From Halobacillus_B rhizosphaerae (GTDB lineage: Bacteria > Bacillota > Bacilli > Bacillales > Halobacillaceae): a DNA stretch of 64,000 nucleotides. Numbering within the stretch: the stretch's first letter is position 1; each line of letters starts with the position of its first letter. The stretch covers positions 248,001-312,000 of the forward strand of contig NZ_JAUTWQ010000001.1 in the NCBI RefSeq assembly GCF_046719735.1, in the 5' to 3' direction. The notes below the pieces were generated by a model. That model was not told the origin of the DNA and did not search any database. It was given only the letters and a program-made list of their open reading frames with translations. Of the stretch, positions 42,537 through 49,665 are shown in pieces. Both the position numbers and the translations under genes were made by a program.

Positions 42537-43208
42537 ATGGACCAAAATCTTGCAAAAATGATCGACCATACACAGCTGAAACCAGATACACCGAAGGAGA
42601 AAATCACACAAATTTGTGAAGAAGCACGAGACAATCATTTTGCCTCCGTTTGTGTTAATCCTTATTGGGTAGAATACTGCTATAGTCTTCTCGAAAATTC
42701 CGATGTAAAAGTATGTACGGTGATTGGTTTCCCTCTAGGGGCGACCACTACAGAGACCAAAGCTTTTGAGACGCGGCAGGCGATCGAAAAGGGTGCGACA
42801 GAAGTGGACATGGTCATCAACGTGGGTGAATTGAAATCAGGAAATACAGAGAATGTTCAAAAAGATATAGAAGCAGTAGTACGTGAAGCAGCAGGAAAAG
42901 CATTAGTTAAAGTCATTATCGAAACTTCTCTACTATCTGAAAATGAAAAAGAAGTGGCTTCGGCATTAGCAAAAGCAGCAGGAGCTGATTTTGTAAAAAC
43001 GTCTACTGGTTTTTCCGGAGGAGGAGCTACTGTTGAAGATATTAGCTTAATGCGGAAGACAGTGGGTCCTGACATGGGCGTGAAAGCTTCTGGAGGGGTT
43101 CGCGACTATACTGGTGCCAAGGCGATGATTGATGCGGGAGCTACAAGAATCGGTGCCAGCGCAGGGATTTCTATTGTGAACGGTGAACAGGGAACATCAG
43201 ATTATTAA
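42537..43208 (+). CDS. deoC: deoxyribose-phosphate aldolase
   Basis: Splits 2-deoxyribose-5-phosphate to acetaldehyde and glyceraldehyde-3-phosphate in deoxynucleoside catabolism. 223 aa, the B. subtilis size. The Schiff-base Lys154 is in DFVKTSTGF, and the second conserved Lys is in GVKASGG near 183. ATG 42537 follows AAGGGACG. In B. subtilis deoC lies with nupC and pdp elsewhere; here it stands alone, with a TACAAT at 42484-42489 as possible -10. Confidence 0.96.
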   Translation: MDQNLAKMIDHTQLKPDTPKEKITQICEEARDNHFASVCVNPYWVEYCYSLLENSDVKVCTVIGFPLGATTTETKAFETRQAIEKGATEVDMVINVGELKSGNTENVQKDIEAVVREAAGKALVKVIIETSLLSENEKEVASALAKAAGADFVKTSTGFSGGGATVEDISLMRKTVGPDMGVKASGGVRDYTGAKAMIDAGATRIGASAGISIVNGEQGTSDY

Positions 43209-43330
43209 TAATCGCTAATATGGTATTTAATGGTATGTTTTAGGGACATTGTGCCATGGTTTTTCCGATTAAATTGGTTGAATTTTTGTTTGATAAGTCA
43301 TAATAAATGGCTATTATTTAATAAAATAAG

Positions 43331-43359
43331 TTGACCATACGTGTCCCTTATAATATAAT
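43331..43359 (+). promoter_or_regulatory. SigA-type promoter of rpsU-yqeY
   Basis: TTGACC (43331-43336), 17-bp spacer, TATAAT (43354-43359), preceded by an AT-rich stretch that could act as an UP element. Confidence 0.8.
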
Positions 43360-43368
43360 TGTCAAAGG

Positions 43369-43386
43369 TATGGGAGACTTCCCATA
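43369..43386 (+). promoter_or_regulatory. hairpin in the rpsU leader
   Basis: 7-bp stem TATGGGA/TCCCATA with loop GACT, near the predicted 5' end of the mRNA and 43 nt before the S21 start. It may be a stabiliser or a ribosomal-protein leader element; its role is unknown. Confidence 0.45.
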
Positions 43387-43429
43387 TAAAGAAGAAACAG
43401 TCTTTTTGCTTCGGAGGGAGGGAAATAGC

Positions 43430-43603
43430 ATGTCAAAAACAACTCGCGTTCGTAAAAACGAGTCTCTTGAAGATGCTCTTCGTCGCTTCAAGCGTGATGT
43501 ATCTAAAAGTGGTACACTATCTGAATATCGTAAGCGTGAATATTACGATAAACCTAGCGTACGCCGCAAGAAAAAATCTGAGGCCGCTAGAAAGCGCAAG
43601 TAG
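43430..43603 (+). CDS. rpsU: 30S ribosomal protein S21
   Basis: 57-aa basic protein, MSKTTRVRKNESLEDALRRF start and Arg/Lys-rich tail. ATG 43430 follows CGGAGGGAGGG. The frame is open from 43331, but that start falls on the promoter. yqeY follows after 22 bp. Confidence 0.98.
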   Translation: MSKTTRVRKNESLEDALRRFKRDVSKSGTLSEYRKREYYDKPSVRRKKKSEAARKRK

Positions 43604-43625
43604 TGATTAAAGAGGGTGTTAGCAG

Positions 43626-44072
43626 ATGACAATCACGGAACGTCTTAACCAGGATATGAAAACTGCGATGAAGGCGAGAGATAAGAAAACTCTGTCCACA
43701 ATTCGTATGGTCAAGGCTTCTATGCAGAACGAAGCTATCAAACTTGGAAAAGACACATTATCTGAAGAAGAAGAATTAACTGTTTTATCTCGAGAGGTAA
43801 AACAGCGAAAAGATTCCCTCCATGAATTTCAAGAAGCTGGACGCGATGATCTTGTAGAAGGACTTAATAATGAACTTGAAATTTTACAAGTATATATGCC
43901 GAAACAGCTTTCTGAAGAAGAACTTGGACAAATCGTTCAAGAAACGATTCAAGAGGTAGGAGCTTCCGATAAGAGTGACATGGGAAAAGTCATGAGTGCC
44001 ATTATGCCGAAAGTAAAAGGTAAGGCTGATGGATCCCAAGTTAACAAGCTCGTACTAAAGCATTTATCCTAA
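43626..44072 (+). CDS. yqeY: GatB/YqeY domain protein
   Basis: 148-aa protein with the YqeY domain, homologous to the tRNA-binding tail of GatB; it may act on tRNA, but the function is unproven. The family opening MTITERLNQDMKTAMKARD and the C-terminal GKVMSAIMPKVKGKADGSQVN region are intact. Co-transcribed with rpsU and ended by a perfect terminator. Confidence 0.94.
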   Translation: MTITERLNQDMKTAMKARDKKTLSTIRMVKASMQNEAIKLGKDTLSEEEELTVLSREVKQRKDSLHEFQEAGRDDLVEGLNNELEILQVYMPKQLSEEELGQIVQETIQEVGASDKSDMGKVMSAIMPKVKGKADGSQVNKLVLKHLS

Positions 44073-44077
44073 AGAAT

Positions 44078-44116
44078 AAAGACCTCTCTTTTAACTTTTA
44101 AAAGAGAGGTCTTTTT
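44078..44116 (+). terminator. intrinsic terminator after yqeY
   Basis: Perfect 15-bp inverted repeat 44078-44092/44100-44114 ending in T. Confidence 0.93.
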
Positions 44117-44126
44117 ACATATTTTT

Positions 44127-44153
44127 TGAAACCAATTCTCCTTTTGAATCGTA
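44127..44153 (+). promoter_or_regulatory. SigW-type promoter of nfeD-floA-yqfB
   Basis: TGAAAC (44127-44132), 17-bp spacer, CGTA (44150-44153): the SigW signature. In B. subtilis the same operon (yqeZ-yqfA-yqfB) is in the SigW regulon, which supports the call. Confidence 0.8.
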
Positions 44154-44196
44154 TAACAAGTATTCACCGGGGAAGCTAAAGAGGAGGTGATCGAGC

Positions 44197-45552
44197 ATGA
44201 CTAAATTATTTTTTCGGATCATAATTTTCAGCTTCTTGCTTGTTACAGGGGCTTTCTCTCTCCTGCAGGTAGTTTCCTTACCTGCTTACGCACAAGGTGA
44301 AGGAAAGCTTGTGTATATCATCCCTATAGAGGATACAGTTGAGCGGGGAATGGCGGCATTCCTTCAGCGGACCACTAATGAAGCATTGGAACAGGGTGCG
44401 GATCATGTGATATTTGAATTAGACACCCCTGGCGGCCGGGTAGATGCAGCTGGTGAAATTGGAGAAATTATACAGGATTTAAAAATTCCGAACACTGCCT
44501 TTGTCACCAGCCGGGCGTATTCAGCGGGCTCTTACATAGCTCTGAATACAGACAATATTTACATGAAACCTCAAGCCACTATGGGAGCATCAGGAGTGAT
44601 TAAATCTGATGGGACAGCTGCAGATAAAAAAGCTCAGTCAGCATGGATATCTTCGATGGTTACGGCAGCTAAGGCACATGGCCGGGACCCGCTTTATGCG
44701 AGAGCAATGGCTGATCCAAAGGTGGATTTACCTGAATACGGAGCGGCCAAGGGGGAATATTTAACGTTAGGTCCTTCGGAAGCCAAGGAAACCGGTTACG
44801 CGGAAGGAATTGTGGATGATCGCACAGAATTACTTAATGAGCTGGGTTTATCCGATGCCAAAGTAGTAGAAGAATCTCCTACTCTTGCTGAAAACCTTGC
44901 TAGGTTCCTGACAAATCCCGTAGTCATTCCGATCCTGCTATCCGTCGCAAGCTTAGGGCTGGTAGTGGAACTTTACTCTCCAGGGTTTGGCATTCCTGGT
45001 ATTATGGGGATTCTTGCTCTAGTGCTCTTTTTCTATGGGCATATTGTGGCAGGTCTTGCAGGATACGAGGCAGTTATTTTGCTGATTCTGGGTGTGGTGC
45101 TCATTATAGCTGAATTATTTTTGCCGGGAGGGATCGCAGGTATTGCTGGCCTGATAGCGATTGTAGCTTCTCTTATGCTTTCCTCAGCAGATATGGGCTA
45201 TATGGCCATGAGTATTGGAATCGCTCTACTTGTTACGATTGCAGTATCTCTCGTTTTATTTAAAATCGTTGGCATGGAGCGAGGCTTTTTCCGGCATATT
45301 ATTCTTAATGAATCAGCTTCTGCCGAGAAAGGATTTTTATCTTCAGTAACCAGACTGGAGCTGATAGGGCTGGAAGGTGAAGCGATTACTCCGTTACGGC
45401 CGGCGGGGACAGCTATACTGGAAGGTGAACGCTTAGACGTGGTCAGTGAAGGCGGTTTCATCCAGGCTAAACAGCGAGTTAAAGTTGTCAAAACAGAAGG
45501 ATCACGAATTGTGGTCCGTCCGATCAATTCTCTACGAAAACAGGAGGAATAA
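44197..45552 (+). CDS. nfeD: NfeD family membrane protein with ClpP-like protease domain (YqeZ)
   Basis: 451 aa: N-terminal signal or anchor (about 5-27), an extracytoplasmic ClpP/S49-like serine protease domain (about 35-215, with SRAYSAGSYIAL near 103-114), four membrane helices (about 240-350) and a C-terminal OB-fold NfeD domain (about 385-445). NfeD proteins work with flotillin-type partners; floA follows after 3 bp. Under the SigW-like promoter at 44127-44153. GAGGAGGTG precedes the ATG. Confidence 0.92.
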   Translation: MTKLFFRIIIFSFLLVTGAFSLLQVVSLPAYAQGEGKLVYIIPIEDTVERGMAAFLQRTTNEALEQGADHVIFELDTPGGRVDAAGEIGEIIQDLKIPNTAFVTSRAYSAGSYIALNTDNIYMKPQATMGASGVIKSDGTAADKKAQSAWISSMVTAAKAHGRDPLYARAMADPKVDLPEYGAAKGEYLTLGPSEAKETGYAEGIVDDRTELLNELGLSDAKVVEESPTLAENLARFLTNPVVIPILLSVASLGLVVELYSPGFGIPGIMGILALVLFFYGHIVAGLAGYEAVILLILGVVLIIAELFLPGGIAGIAGLIAIVASLMLSSADMGYMAMSIGIALLVTIAVSLVLFKIVGMERGFFRHIILNESASAEKGFLSSVTRLELIGLEGEAITPLRPAGTAILEGERLDVVSEGGFIQAKQRVKVVKTEGSRIVVRPINSLRKQEE

Positions 45553-45555
45553 AAA

Positions 45556-46548
45556 ATGACATTAAACGAACTCATGCCCATTATCATTGTAGGTATCATC
45601 ATTATCGTGGTCGCAGTTTTATTTACATTTATACCTATTATGCTCTGGATCAGTGCTCTTGCTGCTGGAGTCAGAATCAGTATATTTACACTAGTAGGTA
45701 TGAGACTGAGAAGAGTTATCCCTTCTAGGGTGATCAATCCATTAATTAAAGCGCACAAAGCAGGAGTAAATGTAGATACTAACCAATTGGAAAGTCATTA
45801 TTTAGCGGGTGGGAATGTAGACAGGGTAGTTAATGCTCTGATAGCCGCACAGCGGGCAAATATCGAATTAAGCTTCGAGCGTGCAGCGGCTATTGATCTT
45901 GCCGGCCGTGATGTTTTAGAAGCCGTTCAAATGAGTGTAAATCCTAAAGTGATTGAAACTCCGTTTATAGCTGGTGTGGCAATGGACGGGATTGAAGTAA
46001 AAGCTAAGGCAAGAATTACAGTAAGGGCAAATATAGACCGCCTCGTCGGGGGTGCAGGGGAAGATACGGTTATTGCCCGAGTTGGCGAAGGAATCGTATC
46101 GACCATTGGTTCTAGTAAGAATCATAATAAAGTGCTTGAGAATCCAGATCTCATTTCCCAAAATGTATTAGGTAAAGGGCTCGATGCAGGGACAGCTTTC
46201 GAAATTTTATCCATTGATATTGCGGATATCGATATTGGTAAGAATATCGGAGCTATCCTGCAAACTGACCAGGCAGAAGCTGACAAAAACATTGCCCAGG
46301 CTAAGGCTGAAGAGCGCAGGGCAATGGCCATTGCAGAAGAGCAGGAAATGCGTGCCAGAGTACAGGAAATGCAAGCTAAAGTGGTGGAAGCAGAAGCAGA
46401 GGTACCTCAAGCTCTAGCTGAAGCCCTCCGATCTGGGAAGATGGGAGTCATGGATTATATGAATTATCAAAATATTAATGCTGATACTGATATGCGTGGA
46501 ACGTTAGGGAAAATGTCTGATAATAAAGCAGAAGATGACGAAAAATAA
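45556..46548 (+). CDS. floA: flotillin-like protein FloA (YqfA)
   Basis: 330-aa scaffold of functional membrane microdomains. The N-terminal membrane segment (about 9-40) is followed by the PHB/flotillin-like domain, and the C-terminal Ala/Glu-rich coiled coil (about 235-300) drives oligomerisation. Full length. Coupled with nfeD; both likely SigW-controlled and involved in resisting membrane-active agents (family knowledge). Confidence 0.95.
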   Translation: MTLNELMPIIIVGIIIIVVAVLFTFIPIMLWISALAAGVRISIFTLVGMRLRRVIPSRVINPLIKAHKAGVNVDTNQLESHYLAGGNVDRVVNALIAAQRANIELSFERAAAIDLAGRDVLEAVQMSVNPKVIETPFIAGVAMDGIEVKAKARITVRANIDRLVGGAGEDTVIARVGEGIVSTIGSSKNHNKVLENPDLISQNVLGKGLDAGTAFEILSIDIADIDIGKNIGAILQTDQAEADKNIAQAKAEERRAMAIAEEQEMRARVQEMQAKVVEAEAEVPQALAEALRSGKMGVMDYMNYQNINADTDMRGTLGKMSDNKAEDDEK

Positions 46549-46576
46549 GCAATTTTTTAGGAAAGGGCGCATTTAA

Positions 46577-47074
46577 ATGCAAAACCTTTTTGATATGATC
46601 TTTAGTAATGTATTTGTATTGCTCGCTATAATTGCAGGGGTATTCAGCTGGTTTAAGAGAATGAGGTCAAAGGAAGATAAACCTATCCCATCTGGCCCTG
46701 CAGTTCCTAAACAGGATAAAGATCCGGAGAGGGAGTTAGAGCCTCACACTGTGTTTTCTGAGCAAAGCAGGGATCGCGTAGGCGAGTATTATGATAAGAA
46801 GAAAAAGCAGCTGCAGGATGCTGATCAAAAAGAGAATGGCAAGCAGTCAACAATATTTACGTATGAAACACCTAACAAGGACCTTCACCGGCAGGAGGTA
46901 AAGGGCAGGGAACTTGAAGTTTATGTGGCAGGGAATGACCATAGTTCAACTTCACCAATCAAAGTAAATAAAAAGTGGAACAAAAACCGTATTGCAGAGG
47001 GAATTATCATGGCAGAAATTTTAGGACCGCCGCGTGCTTATAAGCCTCACCGGTCTCAAATAAGAAAAAGATAG
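46577..47074 (+). CDS. yqfB: YqfB-position protein of the nfeD-floA operon
   Basis: 165-aa protein with one N-terminal membrane helix (about 7-25) and a long, charged cytoplasmic part that is low in complexity (Lys/Glu/Asp/Gln). The last 30 residues (NRIAEGIIMAEILGPPRAYK, then basic) look like a conserved short motif. The gene name rests on its place as third gene of the operon; I cannot state a function. Ended by a perfect terminator. Confidence 0.7.
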   Translation: MQNLFDMIFSNVFVLLAIIAGVFSWFKRMRSKEDKPIPSGPAVPKQDKDPERELEPHTVFSEQSRDRVGEYYDKKKKQLQDADQKENGKQSTIFTYETPNKDLHRQEVKGRELEVYVAGNDHSSTSPIKVNKKWNKNRIAEGIIMAEILGPPRAYKPHRSQIRKR

Positions 47075-47076
47075 GG

Positions 47077-47115
47077 AAACGCACGAATTGTAGTGATACA
47101 ATTCGTGCGTTTTTC
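47077..47115 (+). terminator. intrinsic terminator after yqfB
   Basis: Perfect 16-bp inverted repeat 47077-47092/47097-47112, loop GTGA, followed by T. It contains GATACAAT, similar to a SigE -10, which could also serve yqfC. Confidence 0.9.
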
Positions 47116-47145
47116 GTATAAATAAAAGAGAAGGGAGGAAGTCGG

Positions 47146-47433
47146 ATGTCAAAATGGCAGCAGCAGATACGCACATGGCTAGGACGCTACTTCGATTTAC
47201 CTTCCGATGTAATGCTCGATCTTCCTCGAGTAACTACAATAGGTTCAATACATGTTTACATAGAGAACCATACGGGGCTCTTACATTTTTCTGATCAGGA
47301 AGTACGCCTTCAGTATAAACAGGGGCAAATCAGGATTTCTGGGCAAAATTTAGGAGTGAAAATGATGCTGAAAGAGGAAATTCTTCTGGAAGGAACACTA
47401 AAGTCCGTTGAATTTTTACCTGCGCACGAATAA
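47146..47433 (+). CDS. yqfC: sporulation protein YqfC
   Basis: 95-aa YabP/YqfC-family protein expressed in the mother cell (SigE regulon in B. subtilis). The family core is visible: LPSDVMLDLPRVTTIG near 18-33, then IENHTGLLHF and IRISGQNLGVKMM. GGGAGGAAG precedes the ATG. yqfD follows after 11 bp. Confidence 0.92.
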   Translation: MSKWQQQIRTWLGRYFDLPSDVMLDLPRVTTIGSIHVYIENHTGLLHFSDQEVRLQYKQGQIRISGQNLGVKMMLKEEILLEGTLKSVEFLPAHE

Positions 47434-47444
47434 GGGGGGATGGT

Positions 47445-48617
47445 ATGTCCAGCAGCCAGCAAGACTATTTCTTCGGAATTGTGACAATAAGTGTGAAAGG
47501 TAAATTAATTGAGCCATTTTTACAAGCTTGTGTAAGGAATGGATGTCAAATCTCAAATGTTACTCGAGTAAGTACAGATGAAGTCCAAATGTCGATCCGC
47601 TTAAAGGACAGGGCGATTTACCGACGTCTTAGAAAATCCTATCGCTGCAAAATCCATGTAGTTGACCGTAAAGGAATTCCATTTCTATTTCAAAAAATGC
47701 TAAAGCGTACATCTCTTGTTCTCGCATTTCTTATAGCGGTAATCTTAGTTTTTTTACTGGCCAACACACTTTGGTCGATAAAAGTCGATGGATTAACGCC
47801 CGAACTGGAAGCAAGCGTAGAAAAGCAATTAAAGAGCTATGGAGTCTCTCCAGGAAAACTTACCATAGGGATGAAGGATCCTATCGAAATCCAGAGTAAA
47901 CTTCTGGAGGACGTTCCTGATTTGCTGTGGATTGGTGTGAAAAAACAAGGGACAAGCTATCATCTTTATGGAGTAGAAAAAACAAGACAGGATATTAATA
48001 ACAATAACCATCCGGCAGACCTGGTCGCCTCAAAAAAAGGAATGGTTATTAAAACATTTATTAAGAAAGGCAAGCCACTGGTTGCCGTTAACGAAATCGT
48101 TAAAAAAGGACAAAAGCTTGCGGCAGGGGAATTGGCAGAGGATAGTGATACATTCGTCAGGGCTGAAGGGGAAGTGGTTGCTGAAACATGGTATAAAGCC
48201 AGCCTGACTGTTCCCATGAAGCAATCATTGATGTTAACCAATGGGGATACTAGAAAAGCATTTAATCTTAAATTCGGCCGAGTGGAGGTCCCTATGTGGG
48301 GATGGTGGCATAAAAAAGGTCAGGATGAGCGTGAGGAACATTTCGTTTCAGATTGGAAATTATTTAAATGGGATGTTCCCGTGAATTTAGCAACCACATA
48401 TTATATTCATAACGAATCACAATCCGCTGACTTCTCTAAAGAAGAAGCAATAAAGAGAGGAATGAACACCGCGAAGCAAACGCTTTATCAGCAACTTTCC
48501 AAGGACGCTGAAGTGAAAGAAGAAAATGTTTTGCACGAGCGTAAGGAGAATGGTAAAGTAAAATTAATCCTGTTATTTAAAGTATATGAGAACATTGCAG
48601 TCACAAGAAATCATTAA
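47445..48617 (+). CDS. yqfD: sporulation protein YqfD
   Basis: 390-aa membrane-associated protein needed for normal sporulation in B. subtilis, with similarity to stage IV proteins. An N-terminal soluble part precedes one membrane helix at about 87-108 (LVLAFLIAVILVFLLANTLW), then a large exported domain. Operon partner of yqfC; phoH follows after 24 bp. Molecular role unknown. Confidence 0.92.
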   Translation: MSSSQQDYFFGIVTISVKGKLIEPFLQACVRNGCQISNVTRVSTDEVQMSIRLKDRAIYRRLRKSYRCKIHVVDRKGIPFLFQKMLKRTSLVLAFLIAVILVFLLANTLWSIKVDGLTPELEASVEKQLKSYGVSPGKLTIGMKDPIEIQSKLLEDVPDLLWIGVKKQGTSYHLYGVEKTRQDINNNNHPADLVASKKGMVIKTFIKKGKPLVAVNEIVKKGQKLAAGELAEDSDTFVRAEGEVVAETWYKASLTVPMKQSLMLTNGDTRKAFNLKFGRVEVPMWGWWHKKGQDEREEHFVSDWKLFKWDVPVNLATTYYIHNESQSADFSKEEAIKRGMNTAKQTLYQQLSKDAEVKEENVLHERKENGKVKLILLFKVYENIAVTRNH

Positions 48618-48641
48618 GAAAGTAACTCAAGGAGATGGAGT

Positions 48642-49604
48642 ATGCAAGAAGACCTTAAAACAATCGATATACAATTGGATAATACTACCGAAGCTTTATC
48701 GCTGTTCGGTACAGAAGATAGAAATCTAAAACAAATTGAAGGACAATTAAACGTTTCGATAATTTCCAGAGGCGAGCGAGTAAGTGTTTCCGGACAGGTC
48801 GAACATGTGAAATTAGTAGAAGATATTCTTTTATCTATTTTAGCTCTTATTCGAAAAGGGCTTACCGTTACGGAACGGGATGTAGTTTACGCAGTTGAGC
48901 TCGCTAAAAATGGGAAAATCAATCAATTTGAGGCGCTTTTCGAAGATGAGATAACCAGGAATGCAAAAGGAAAATCTATTCGGGTGAAAACACTCGGCCA
49001 GAGAAATTATGTGAATGCTATTAAGAGAAATGATTTAGTGTTCGGTATTGGGCCGGCAGGAACCGGTAAGACATATTTAGCCGTTATTATGGCGGTAAAT
49101 GCTTTAAAGAAAGGCGAAGTGAAAAGGATCATTTTAACTCGTCCTGCAGTAGAAGCTGGTGAGAGCCTCGGCTTTCTTCCAGGCGATCTTAAGGAAAAGG
49201 TTGATCCTTACTTGCGGCCGCTGTACGACTCTCTACATGATGTTTTCGGAGCGGAGCACACGGCGCGCTTGATTGATCGGGGAACGATTGAAATTGCCCC
49301 GCTGGCTTATATGAGAGGCCGTACATTAGATGATGCTTTTGCAATTTTAGATGAAGCTCAAAATACAACTCCTGAACAAATGAAAATGTTTTTAACCCGC
49401 TTAGGTTTTGGTTCAAAGATGATTATTACAGGAGATATTACTCAAGTGGATTTACCTAAAGGAGTAACTTCCGGTTTGCGAGTTGCAGAAGAAAGGCTGA
49501 GCCATGTGAAAGGGTCTGCTTTTATTCATTTGGATCAAACTGATGTGGTAAGACACCCTCTCGTCCAGCGTATTATTAACGCATATGAAAGCGACCAGTC
49601 ATAA
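48642..49604 (+). CDS. phoH: PhoH family ATPase (PhoH-like, YqfE)
   Basis: 320-aa cytoplasmic P-loop ATPase. KH-like N-terminal region, Walker A GPAGTGKT at 137-144 and Walker B-type FAILDEAQN near 230-238, as in superfamily 1 helicase-like PhoH proteins; tied to RNA metabolism. Stop codon lies inside the terminator hairpin. Confidence 0.94.
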   Translation: MQEDLKTIDIQLDNTTEALSLFGTEDRNLKQIEGQLNVSIISRGERVSVSGQVEHVKLVEDILLSILALIRKGLTVTERDVVYAVELAKNGKINQFEALFEDEITRNAKGKSIRVKTLGQRNYVNAIKRNDLVFGIGPAGTGKTYLAVIMAVNALKKGEVKRIILTRPAVEAGESLGFLPGDLKEKVDPYLRPLYDSLHDVFGAEHTARLIDRGTIEIAPLAYMRGRTLDDAFAILDEAQNTTPEQMKMFLTRLGFGSKMIITGDITQVDLPKGVTSGLRVAEERLSHVKGSAFIHLDQTDVVRHPLVQRIINAYESDQS

Positions 49605-49628
49605 GGCCCAGAATTGGGCCTTATTTCT
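49601..49628 (+). terminator. intrinsic terminator after phoH
   Basis: Perfect 10-bp stem 49601-49610/49615-49624 with loop GAAT, overlapping the phoH stop. The downstream T run is weak. Confidence 0.75.
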
Positions 49629-49665
49629 TATACTATATTGGAATAATTTGTAATGGGAGGTTATC

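Noticed and set aside
45198..45758. 186-codon open frame on the minus strand across the nfeD/floA junction
   Set aside because: Lies wholly antisense to two strongly supported genes, has no ribosome site and reads as a hydrophobic mirror of their membrane segments.
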